Assembly: GCA_946406585.1 (NCBI GenBank)
Contig: CAMJLI010000024.1
Location: 1-17,170 of the forward strand
DNA: 17,170 nucleotides
Direction of reading: 5' to 3'
Source of the DNA: an uncultured Prevotellaceae bacterium
GTDB lineage: Bacteria > Bacteroidota > Bacteroidia > Bacteroidales > Bacteroidaceae
In this document: positions 7,701-14,699 of the stretch, one piece after another
Numbering within the stretch: position 1 is the stretch's first letter
How the letters are laid out: the number at the start of each line of letters is the position of its first letter
Position numbers and translations under genes: made by a program
The notes under the pieces: generated by a model
Databases searched by the model: none
Seen by the model: only the letters and a program-made list of their open reading frames with translations
Told to the model about the DNA's origin: nothing

Positions 7701-8334
7701 TCTGTTGAGTCCTTCTACGAGCCAAGCACAAGAGCCCACACCCTTTTCCGAGGATTACGACAGTGTGGCATTTGTGAATGGTTTCTCCGTGTCGGTGGAC
7801 CTTGTGGGCATCATCCAGAGAGCGGTGAGCGACTACGGCCAGATAGAGGCATCATTGAGATTGAACCTGCTTGACCGATACTTTCCCATAATCGAGACAG
7901 GAGTAGGCTTGTCAAAGCATGAAGACGTGGTGACCCTGATATCCTACAAGTCGAACGCCCCCTTTTTCCGCATCGGCATGGACTATAACCTAATGAAGGA
8001 CAAGCACGATGCCTACCGCATCTATGGCGGTGCTCGATATGCTTTCAGTTATTTCAGCTGCGACATCTCCCACCCTGGTTTGGAAGACCCTGTTTGGGGA
8101 GGTCATGCCGAATATGGTGCAGAAGGTGCAAAGTGCAACTATCATTGGGCAGAGCTGTCGGCCGGAGTGGACGCCAAGATATGGGGACCAATACATTTAG
8201 GATGGAGCGTGAGATACCGCAAGCGCTTGTTCTACAACAATGGAGGGGTGGACAACGTATGGTATGTTCCCGGCTACGGCATATCAGGAAGCAATCGATT
8301 AGGCGGAATGTTCAACATAACAATCGACATATAA
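7651..8334 (+). CDS. Exported protein, DUF6048-like, possible outer-membrane beta-barrel (227 aa)
   Basis: A signal peptide is visible at 1-27 (MTRGTKIFIFIS, hydrophobic core, then STSQAQ). The mature part is rich in aromatic residues and in alternating hydrophobic/polar strands, for example YRIYGGARYAFSYF, WAELSAGVDAKI and IHLGWSVRYRKRLFY, ending RLGGMFNITIDI. This resembles a small outer-membrane beta-barrel. By recall it fits Bacteroidales family DUF6048. The start overlaps the preceding lipoprotein gene by 50 bases. No later Met gives a signal peptide, so the overlap is probably real. apbE follows after four bases. Function is unknown; with the preceding lipoprotein it probably forms an envelope pair. 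Confidence 0.75.
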   Translation: MTRGTKIFIFISSLAISLLSPSTSQAQEPTPFSEDYDSVAFVNGFSVSVDLVGIIQRAVSDYGQIEASLRLNLLDRYFPIIETGVGLSKHEDVVTLISYKSNAPFFRIGMDYNLMKDKHDAYRIYGGARYAFSYFSCDISHPGLEDPVWGGHAEYGAEGAKCNYHWAELSAGVDAKIWGPIHLGWSVRYRKRLFYNNGGVDNVWYVPGYGISGSNRLGGMFNITIDI

Positions 8335-8338
8335 CCCC

Positions 8339-9364
8339 ATGACAAAACGCAAGCAACTGGTTTGGCAGATTCCATTCCTCATCCTGCTCATTGTTGGCAC
8401 CGTGCTGATTATCAGGCAACAGCACAATATGCCATACATAAAGAACCAAGGTGAGATATTCGGCACGATGTACCATGTGACCTACCAAAGCGACCAAGAC
8501 CTGCACAAAGAGATAAAGGAAGCTCTCGATGCTGTGGATGGTTCGCTGTCACCATTCAACCCCCACTCCATCATCACCAAGGTGAACAACAACGAGGAAG
8601 TGACTGTAGACAAGATGTTCTCTGATGTGTTTCGCATCTCACAGCAAATATCCAAAGAGACAAGAGGAGCTTTCGACATCACGGTGGCGCCATTGGTCAA
8701 TTTGTGGGGATTTGGTTTCAAAAAAGGTGAAAAGCCCGACAAGCATTCAGTAGACAGCCTTCTGCAACTTGTAGGCCACGACAAAGTGACCCTTGACGAC
8801 AGGGGCCGTGTCCACAAGAGCGACCCCAGGGTGATGCTCGACTGCAGTGCTGTTGCCAAAGGATATGGATGTGATGTCGTTGCCAGTGTGCTTGCTCGCC
8901 ATGACATACAAAACTACATGGTAGAGATAGGAGGCGAGATAGTGACCCGTGGTGTCAACGAGAGCCGTCTGCCATGGCGCATCGGTGTCAACCGCCCCAC
9001 GGATGACCCGCTACAGACATCACAGGAGTTGCAAACCATTCTGAATGTCACAGACAAAGCCATGGCTACCAGCGGCAATTACCGCAACTTCTACTACAAG
9101 GACGGCAAGAAATATGCCCATACCATCGACCCCAAGAGCGGACATCCCGTGCAGCACAGCCTTCTGTCTGCCACCGTGCTTGCAAACAACTGCGCCACAG
9201 CCGACGCCTATGCAACATCATTCATGGTGATGGGCATGGAACGTGCAAAGGAAGTGCTTGCCAACCATTCAGAACTGATGGCATATTTCATCTACACAGA
9301 CAACGACGGCCAATACGCCGTATGGTTCTCTCCATCGCTGAAAGGCAAGATTGTTGGCGACTGA
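8339..9364 (+). CDS. apbE: FAD:protein FMN transferase
   Basis: ApbE transfers FMN from FAD to a Thr/Ser of exported target proteins in a Mg-dependent reaction. The 341-residue length is typical. An N-terminal membrane anchor lies at about 8-26 after MTKRKQ. There is no lipobox, so this copy is anchored by a helix rather than lipidated. Family motifs: IFGTMYHVTY (40-49), SPFNPHSII (71-79), FDITVAPLVNLWGF (112-125), LDCSAVAKGYGCDV (167-180), MVEIGGEI (194-201), MATSGNYRNF (242-251), HTIDPKSGHPV (261-271), and the metal-binding region CATADAYATSFMVMG (285-299). No flavinylation acceptor motif stands out in neighbouring exported proteins, so its target is elsewhere. The stop overlaps the next gene's start by one base (TGATG). 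Confidence 0.93.
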   Translation: MTKRKQLVWQIPFLILLIVGTVLIIRQQHNMPYIKNQGEIFGTMYHVTYQSDQDLHKEIKEALDAVDGSLSPFNPHSIITKVNNNEEVTVDKMFSDVFRISQQISKETRGAFDITVAPLVNLWGFGFKKGEKPDKHSVDSLLQLVGHDKVTLDDRGRVHKSDPRVMLDCSAVAKGYGCDVVASVLARHDIQNYMVEIGGEIVTRGVNESRLPWRIGVNRPTDDPLQTSQELQTILNVTDKAMATSGNYRNFYYKDGKKYAHTIDPKSGHPVQHSLLSATVLANNCATADAYATSFMVMGMERAKEVLANHSELMAYFIYTDNDGQYAVWFSPSLKGKIVGD

Positions 9365-10044
9365 TGGAGAAAGAAAGCCTGATAATCTACGACATGCTCC
9401 TTCGCCTACCTCTGTTCCAGGGGATGAGCAAGACTGAATTGGCAGAGGTGGTGGGTCACACCAAATTCGAATTTGTGAGATTTCCCGAGACGTCAGCCAT
9501 AGTGAAAGAAGGTTCTGCATGCAGCCACTTGTCCTTTCTCATCAAAGGCACGATGAGCAGCACCATGCATAGCGACAACCACACCTTTCGTGTGGAAGAA
9601 CAATGGAACGCCCCCAGCATGTTGCAGATGGAAAGCCTCTTTGGCCTCACCCAACGCTACACCATGAATTTCACTGCATTGTCATGCTGCGACATTATGT
9701 CAATAAGCAAGGCAGAAGTCATAAGGCTGACAGAAACCTACGAAATATTCCGCATCAACTTGCTAAACATAATAAGCACACACACACAGCGCCTGAGCCA
9801 CATGCCATGGCGCCCCACGCCTCATTCAATACATGAGAAGCTTGCAAGATACTTCTCCGACCATTGCCGCAGGCCAGCAGGCGCGAAGACAATACACATC
9901 AAGATGGATGACCTGTCAAAGGCCATAGGCGAAAGCAGGCTAAATGTGTCCCGCGAACTACATGCCATGGAACAAAAAGGGCTGATAGTTCTTGGCAGGG
10001 AGCGCATCCACATACCTGCTCTTGAAGAATTGCTAAAAACATGA
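9364..10044 (+). CDS. Crp/Fnr-family transcriptional regulator (226 aa)
   Basis: An N-terminal cyclic-nucleotide-binding-like beta-roll (about 13-125) is followed by the dimer helix and a C-terminal Crp-type winged helix. The HTH is visible at about 181-203: MDDLSKAIGESRLNVSRELH, then a wing GLIVLGRERIHI. The four-cysteine pattern that binds the FNR iron-sulfur cluster is absent (Cys at 53, 108, 109 and 168 only), and the conserved cAMP-contacting motif is not recognisable, so the signal is unknown. The ATG at 9364 overlaps the apbE stop as TGATG; an in-frame ATG at 9322 would add 14 residues inside apbE and is less likely. It ends the maeB-apbE cluster and may regulate it or the next unit (inference). 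Confidence 0.87.
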   Translation: MEKESLIIYDMLLRLPLFQGMSKTELAEVVGHTKFEFVRFPETSAIVKEGSACSHLSFLIKGTMSSTMHSDNHTFRVEEQWNAPSMLQMESLFGLTQRYTMNFTALSCCDIMSISKAEVIRLTETYEIFRINLLNIISTHTQRLSHMPWRPTPHSIHEKLARYFSDHCRRPAGAKTIHIKMDDLSKAIGESRLNVSRELHAMEQKGLIVLGRERIHIPALEELLKT

Positions 10045-10123
10045 AAGAAGCAACCTCTTGTGCAAAAAAAAACTAACAGGAGAGGATACATTTGCATGAA
10101 AACAAAAACTTTGTTGAAATGTT

Positions 10124-10153
10124 TTGCAAAATTGCAGGTTTTCATTATATTTG
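10124..10153 (+). promoter_or_regulatory. Candidate promoter for the M3 peptidase unit
   Basis: TTG at 10124-10126, a 19-nt spacer and a perfect TAnnTTTG (TATATTTG) at 10146-10153. The predicted start is about 35 bases before the ATG at 10194. A further TACATTTG at 10087-10094 has its nearest TTG 26 nt upstream, too far for a good match. The intergenic stretch 10045-10193 holds nothing else I can support, apart from a short palindrome at the -33 element. Confidence 0.7.
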
Positions 10154-10193
10154 CATCTCGAAACTGCATAACGCAAATGCTACCAAATAGAAT

Positions 10194-12281
10194 ATGGAAA
10201 CAAACAATATAGAATCCCCGAAGAGAAACAATCCATTTTTCGAACCATTCAACACTCCACACGACACCATACCCTTCGACCGCTTCACCCTTGAAGATTA
10301 TGAGGAGGCATTTTTAGAAGGAATACGTCGTGACAAAGAGCAAATAGAGAAGACCATCAACAATCCCGAGAAGCCCACTTTCGACAATACCATCATCAAC
10401 AAAGATGAGGACAGCTACTATTATGGACTGCTTGAGCGTGTGTCGACAGTGTTCTTCAACCTGCTGAGTGCAGAAGCCAACGACGACATGGAGGCACTCG
10501 CCCAGAAGATGGAGCCAATACTCACCCAGCATGCCAACGACATAATGCTCAACAAAGACCTGTTTGAGCGAATAAAGCATGTGCATCGCCATCACCGTCG
10601 CCTCACCCCGGAAGAGAAGAAGCTGCTTGAAAAGACATACGACAGTTTCACCCGAAGTGGTGCGTTGCTTGACGATGCTGGCAAGGAAAAGTTGCGCCAG
10701 ATGAATGAAGAAGGCAGCCTTCTAGCTCTTCAGTTCTCCCAGAACCTGCGGAAGGACCGCAAGGCATTCACCATGCAGATAACCGATGAATCCGACCTCG
10801 ACGGGCTGCCAGAACGTGTACGTGAAGCCGCTGCCCAGGAAGCAAAGGAACATGGCATGGAAGGATGGGTGTTCACACTCGACTCCCCAAGCATGATGCC
10901 ATTCATGAAATATTCCACCCGTCGTGAACTGCGCCGCAAGCTTTACATGGCAAGCAACACGCTCTGCACAAAAGGTGAACTAAGCAACATAGACATTTGC
11001 AAGCGACTAGTCAACCTGAAACGTGAAGAGTCACAACTGCTCGGTTTCAAAAGCTATGCCGACTTCATATTGAAAAACCGCATGGCAAGCAACAAGCGCA
11101 ACGTGTATCATTTGCTCGACCAGTTGATAGATGCCTACAAGCCTACAGCGATAAAAGAATTATCGGAAGTGGAAAAGTTGGCACGCAAGATAGAGGGGCG
11201 TTCGTTTGTCCTCGAGCCTTGGGACCTCAGCCACTATTCCTACAAGCTCCAGATGAAGAAGTACGACATCGATTCGGAAATGCTTCGTCCATACTTCGAG
11301 CTTACAAAAGTAATAGAAGGCGTCTTTGGACTTGCCAACCGCCTATATGGCATCACTTTCCGCGAGAACAAAGACATCCCCGTATATCATCCTGATGTAA
11401 AAGCCTACGAAGTGTTCGACCGTGACGGAAGCTATCTTGCCGTTTTCTATGCAGACTTCCACCCCCGCAAGGGCAAGCAAGGAGGAGCATGGATGACCAG
11501 TTTCCAAGGGCAGAGCATAAATCGCAAAGGCGAGAACATACGTCCCCACGTCAGTGTGGTGATGAACTTGACAAAACCTACGGAAAGCAAGCCCTCGCTT
11601 CTTAGCCTGGGAGAAGTAGAAACCTTCCTCCACGAATTCGGGCACTCCCTGCATGGAATGTTTGCCAACACCCGCTTCGAGAGCATGTCGGGCACCAACG
11701 TATGGTGGGATTTTGTGGAACTGCCATCCCAATTCATGGAAAACTATTCAGTGGAAAAGGAGTTCCTGCGCACTTTCGCCTACCATTACGAGACAGGCGA
11801 GCCTCTTCCCGAAGAGTTGATAGAGCGCATTGTCAAGAGCCGCAACTTCATGGTAGCCTACAGTTGCATGCGCCAAGTAAGCTTTGGTTTGCTCGACATG
11901 GCCTATTACACCCAGAAAGAAGAATTCAAAGGCGACCTGCTGTCATTCGAGAAGAAAGCTTGGTCGAAGGCACAAATTTTCAAACAATTGCCCGACACAT
12001 GCATGACCACCCAGTTCTCACATATCATGGCAGGCGGATATTCTGCAGGGTACTATAGCTATAAATGGGCGGAAGTACTGGAAGCCGACGCCTTCAGCTT
12101 GTTCAAGAAAAACGGCATCTTTGACACGGCAACAGCCCAAAGTTTCCGCGACAACATACTCTCGCGTGGAGGCACGGAGCATCCAATGGTATTATACAAG
12201 AGATTCCGTGGCAGCGAACCAACCATCAACGCCCTATTGCGACGCAATGGCATCCGCTGCAAGAAAGAAAAGAAGAATTGA
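10194..12281 (+). CDS. M3-family zinc metallopeptidase (peptidyl-dipeptidase Dcp / oligopeptidase A type)
   Basis: A 695-residue thimet-oligopeptidase-class enzyme that cleaves short peptides. There is no signal peptide, so it is probably cytoplasmic and recycles peptides. The N-terminal two thirds is helical and highly charged. The catalytic site lies at 478-490, FLHEFGHSLHGMF, with zinc ligands His480 and His484, catalytic Glu481, and the third ligand Glu509 in WWDFVELPSQ. The later GGYSAGYYSYKWAEVLEAD segment is the conserved Tyr-rich substrate loop of the family. Choosing between Dcp (dipeptides from C-termini) and oligopeptidase A is not possible by eye; the Bacteroidales relatives are usually annotated simply as M3 peptidases. 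It has its own promoter and leads a unit with dCMP deaminase and the S41 peptidase. Confidence 0.92.
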   Translation: METNNIESPKRNNPFFEPFNTPHDTIPFDRFTLEDYEEAFLEGIRRDKEQIEKTINNPEKPTFDNTIINKDEDSYYYGLLERVSTVFFNLLSAEANDDMEALAQKMEPILTQHANDIMLNKDLFERIKHVHRHHRRLTPEEKKLLEKTYDSFTRSGALLDDAGKEKLRQMNEEGSLLALQFSQNLRKDRKAFTMQITDESDLDGLPERVREAAAQEAKEHGMEGWVFTLDSPSMMPFMKYSTRRELRRKLYMASNTLCTKGELSNIDICKRLVNLKREESQLLGFKSYADFILKNRMASNKRNVYHLLDQLIDAYKPTAIKELSEVEKLARKIEGRSFVLEPWDLSHYSYKLQMKKYDIDSEMLRPYFELTKVIEGVFGLANRLYGITFRENKDIPVYHPDVKAYEVFDRDGSYLAVFYADFHPRKGKQGGAWMTSFQGQSINRKGENIRPHVSVVMNLTKPTESKPSLLSLGEVETFLHEFGHSLHGMFANTRFESMSGTNVWWDFVELPSQFMENYSVEKEFLRTFAYHYETGEPLPEELIERIVKSRNFMVAYSCMRQVSFGLLDMAYYTQKEEFKGDLLSFEKKAWSKAQIFKQLPDTCMTTQFSHIMAGGYSAGYYSYKWAEVLEADAFSLFKKNGIFDTATAQSFRDNILSRGGTEHPMVLYKRFRGSEPTINALLRRNGIRCKKEKKN

Positions 12282-12317
12282 CACCCCATTACAGCCCATC
12301 AAGAAATTATACACAAG

Positions 12318-12752
12318 ATGAACACATCCGACAAACAGCACAAACTCGACCTCCGCTACCTGAAAATGGCACGCATATGGTCGGAAAACAGCTATTGTGT
12401 GCGCCGTAAAGTAGGAGCTTTAGTGGTGAAGGACAAGATGATAATCAGCGATGGCTACAACGGCACCCCAAGTGGTTTTGAAAACATTTGCGAAGACGAC
12501 AACAACGTGACCAAGCCCTATGTCCTGCATGCGGAAGCCAACGCGATAACGAAACTTGCCCGAAGCAACAACAATAGTGAGGGCTCCACCCTATACGTGA
12601 CAGCCTCACCCTGCCTGGAATGCTCAAAACTAATCATCCAGGCCGGCATCAAGCGCGTGGTATATGGTGAGGAATACCGCTTGTCGGACGGAATCGACCT
12701 CCTGCGTCGCGCCAACATCGAAGTGAAATACATCAATTGCGAGGAAAAATGA
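12318..12752 (+). CDS. dCMP deaminase (ComEB-type)
   Basis: Zinc deaminase of 144 residues converting dCMP to dUMP, the precursor for dTMP synthesis; cytoplasmic. Visible features: VRRKVGALVVKD (28-39), the GYNGTPSGFENICED loop (46-60), the zinc/catalytic motif HAEANAI with His71 and Glu73, and the second motif SPCLECSKLI with Cys99 and Cys102. The GYNGTPSG loop and these motifs separate it from tRNA adenosine deaminases and from the Cdd at 1231. It lies 36 bases after the M3 peptidase. Its stop overlaps the next start as ATGA, so the S41 peptidase is translationally coupled to it. A ComEB role in DNA uptake is not implied. Confidence 0.92.
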   Translation: MNTSDKQHKLDLRYLKMARIWSENSYCVRRKVGALVVKDKMIISDGYNGTPSGFENICEDDNNVTKPYVLHAEANAITKLARSNNNSEGSTLYVTASPCLECSKLIIQAGIKRVVYGEEYRLSDGIDLLRRANIEVKYINCEEK

Positions 12753-14401
12753 AAATCAACAAGACACTGAGATACATGCCCCTGTTACTGGCTGTCAGCA
12801 TGGTGCTGGGCATCATCATAGGCACGTTTTATGCCAACCATTTTTCAGGCAACCGCCTGAACATCATCAATTCTGGCAGCAACCGTCTGAACGACCTTCT
12901 CCACATCATCGACGACCAATATGTGGACAGTGTTAACATGAACGACCTCGTGGAAGACGCAATTCCCCAAATCCTCAGCGAACTTGACCCTCACTCTGTA
13001 TACATCAGTGCCAAAGACGTACAGGCCACAAACGACGAACTTCAAGGTTCGTTCTCTGGTGTGGGAATAGAATTTGTGATTCGGAAGGACACCATACATG
13101 TTCAAAACGTCATCCAAGGAGGCCCTGCAGAAAATGCCGGAATGATGGCTGGCGACAAGATAGTAAGCGTGGACAACACCCCGTTCGTGGGTGAAAAGGT
13201 GACCAACGAAGAAGCCATGCGCCGCTTGAAAGGTCCTCGTGGCACAAAGGTTGTGATAGGTGTGAAGCGTCGCGGGCAGAGCGGGGAGAAGAAATTCACC
13301 GTCACCCGTGACAACATCGCCACCCACAGCATCAGTTGCGCCTACATGCTCGACAAGAAGACGGGCTACATACGCATAAAGAATTTCGGCGAGAACACAT
13401 ACGGTGAAATGATAAACGCACTTGCAGAACTTACTCAAGAAAACTGCGAGAACTTGGTTATCGACTTGCGCGACAACCAAGGTGGATACATGGTTTCAGC
13501 CATCCAAATAGCTGATGAGTTTCTGCCCAAGAATCGCCGCATCGTTTACACTCAAGGTCGAAAGCAAGCCCGCCAAGACTACATGAGTTCGGGGCATGGC
13601 TCCTATCAGGACATCCCACTTGTAATCCTCATAAACGAAGGCTCCGCCTCGGCATCGGAGATTTTGGCGGGTGCCATCCAGGACAACGACCGGGGCACCG
13701 TCATCGGCCGTCGTTCATTTGGCAAGGGTCTGGTCCAGCAACAAATAGGTCTTCGCGACGGCAGCATGATACGCCTTACGATAGCCCGCTACTACTCCCC
13801 TTCCGGCCGCTGCATTCAAAAGCCCTACAGCACAGGCAACGACAAGGATTATGATGAAGACCTTTTGCAACGTTATGCCAGCGGTGAATATTTCTCAGAG
13901 GACAGCATCAAGCACACAGGGCCAGAATACCACACCCGCATAGGCAGGACGGTATATGGCGGTGGCGGCATCACCCCCGACATATTCATACCAGAAGACA
14001 CGGCAGGCATTACAACCTATTACAAAGAAGCAGCCATGAGCGGATTGATACTCCAATTTTCTTTCGAATATACCGACGACAACCGCGAGACCTTGAAGCG
14101 CATGAGCACAGCCAATGAGCTGGCATCATACCTGAAACGTCAGAACATTCTGGAAAAATTTGCCACATACGCTGAAAAGAATGGCTTGCAGCGCCGCAAC
14201 CTGATGTTGCAGAAGTCTCATACCCTATTTGAGAAATACATCTTCAGCCGCATCATCTACAACATGCTTGATGAAAGTGCATGGATGGAATATTTGAATG
14301 AAGACGACCCTGCCATCAAGGCCACACTCAACGTTTTCAACAAGGGAAAAGCATTTCCCGAGGCACCTGATGACAAAGAAAAAGCCAAAGGAAATCAATA
14401 G
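12749..14401 (+). CDS. S41-family C-terminal processing peptidase (CtpA/Prc-like)
   Basis: A 550-residue serine protease of the tail-specific protease class. The N-terminal MKINKTLRYM and hydrophobic stretch 11-29 form a signal anchor, placing the enzyme in the periplasm. A PDZ domain covers about 102-187 (SGVGIEFV, GGPAENAGMMAGDKIVSVDN). The catalytic domain contains VIDLRDNQGGY (237-247), NEGSASASEILAGA (296-309) with predicted nucleophile Ser301, and RRSFGKGLVQQ with Lys326. The 25-residue Ser-Lys spacing matches the family. The ATG at 12749 overlaps the dCMP deaminase stop (ATGA); an in-frame TTG at 12737 is rejected. The 3' end overlaps the convergent DUF721 gene by 7 bases, so its transcript must end inside that gene. 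Confidence 0.93.
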   Translation: MKINKTLRYMPLLLAVSMVLGIIIGTFYANHFSGNRLNIINSGSNRLNDLLHIIDDQYVDSVNMNDLVEDAIPQILSELDPHSVYISAKDVQATNDELQGSFSGVGIEFVIRKDTIHVQNVIQGGPAENAGMMAGDKIVSVDNTPFVGEKVTNEEAMRRLKGPRGTKVVIGVKRRGQSGEKKFTVTRDNIATHSISCAYMLDKKTGYIRIKNFGENTYGEMINALAELTQENCENLVIDLRDNQGGYMVSAIQIADEFLPKNRRIVYTQGRKQARQDYMSSGHGSYQDIPLVILINEGSASASEILAGAIQDNDRGTVIGRRSFGKGLVQQQIGLRDGSMIRLTIARYYSPSGRCIQKPYSTGNDKDYDEDLLQRYASGEYFSEDSIKHTGPEYHTRIGRTVYGGGGITPDIFIPEDTAGITTYYKEAAMSGLILQFSFEYTDDNRETLKRMSTANELASYLKRQNILEKFATYAEKNGLQRRNLMLQKSHTLFEKYIFSRIIYNMLDESAWMEYLNEDDPAIKATLNVFNKGKAFPEAPDDKEKAKGNQ

Positions 14402-14685
14402 AACTTGATGTCGGAAATGACATAAGCACCCACATGCTGGTTTAGTTTGTTCGCCAGTTGGGTTCTCATCATCGACAATTCGGCCCTTAGTGCCGAATTG
14501 TCGATTTTCACCATTAGAGTTTGGTTGGAAATAAACACATTCGACGTATAATTCATCACCATCTGCCCTGCCACCTCCGGCCATGCGTCTATCAACCTCC
14601 TTTGAAGCAAAGGAGTCTCCAATCCCGATGCCCTCAGAAATTGCGACAACAGTCCATCTATTTTTTTCACTTCACGTCTGAACAT
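14395..14685 (-). CDS. DUF721 protein, DciA-like candidate helicase loader (96 aa)
   Basis: A small soluble protein with the DUF721 pattern: an N-terminal helical part (FRREVKKIDGLLSQFL), LIDAWPEVAGQMVMNYT (31-47) with the typical W..VaG core, VFISNQTLMVKIDNSALRAE (50-69), and SMMRTQLANKLN (71-82). DUF721 includes DciA, which loads the replicative helicase DnaB in bacteria lacking DnaC/DnaI, and it is often next to recF or dnaA. The gene lies 14 bases downstream of recF on the same strand and is surely cotranscribed with it. The last two coding residues and the stop sit in the overlap with the convergent S41 gene. Codons 61-72 contain a perfect inverted repeat. The helicase-loader role is inferred from family and context. 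Confidence 0.83.
   Translation of the reverse strand: MFRREVKKIDGLLSQFLRASGLETPLLQRRLIDAWPEVAGQMVMNYTSNVFISNQTLMVKIDNSALRAELSMMRTQLANKLNQHVGAYVISDIKFY
14471..14505 (+). terminator. Perfect 14-bp hairpin, candidate terminator for the S41 transcript, inside DUF721
   Basis: The left arm ATCGACAATTCGGC (14471-14484), a 7-nt loop and an exactly complementary right arm (14492-14505) form a 14-bp perfect stem. Together with the last arm base, four T residues follow on the plus strand (14505-14508). It begins 69 bases past the S41 stop. On the minus strand no T-run follows, so recF-DUF721 transcription would not be stopped by the classical mechanism. The T-tract is short, so termination efficiency is uncertain. 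Confidence 0.55.
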
Positions 14686-14699
14686 TCCAAATGGTGTTT

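Noticed and set aside
7651..8334. The DUF6048-like or DUF6452-like protein as the flavinylation target of the adjacent ApbE
   Set aside because: I see no match to the Thr/Ser acceptor motif recognised by ApbE (D-x-x-[ST]-[GA]-A-T type) in either protein.
9322..9363. Upstream in-frame ATG for the Crp/Fnr gene
   Set aside because: It lies well inside apbE. The ATG at 9364 forms TGATG coupling and gives the usual family length.
12737..12748. TTG start adding four residues to the S41 peptidase
   Set aside because: The ATG at 12749 makes a standard ATGA overlap with the upstream stop and a good signal anchor.
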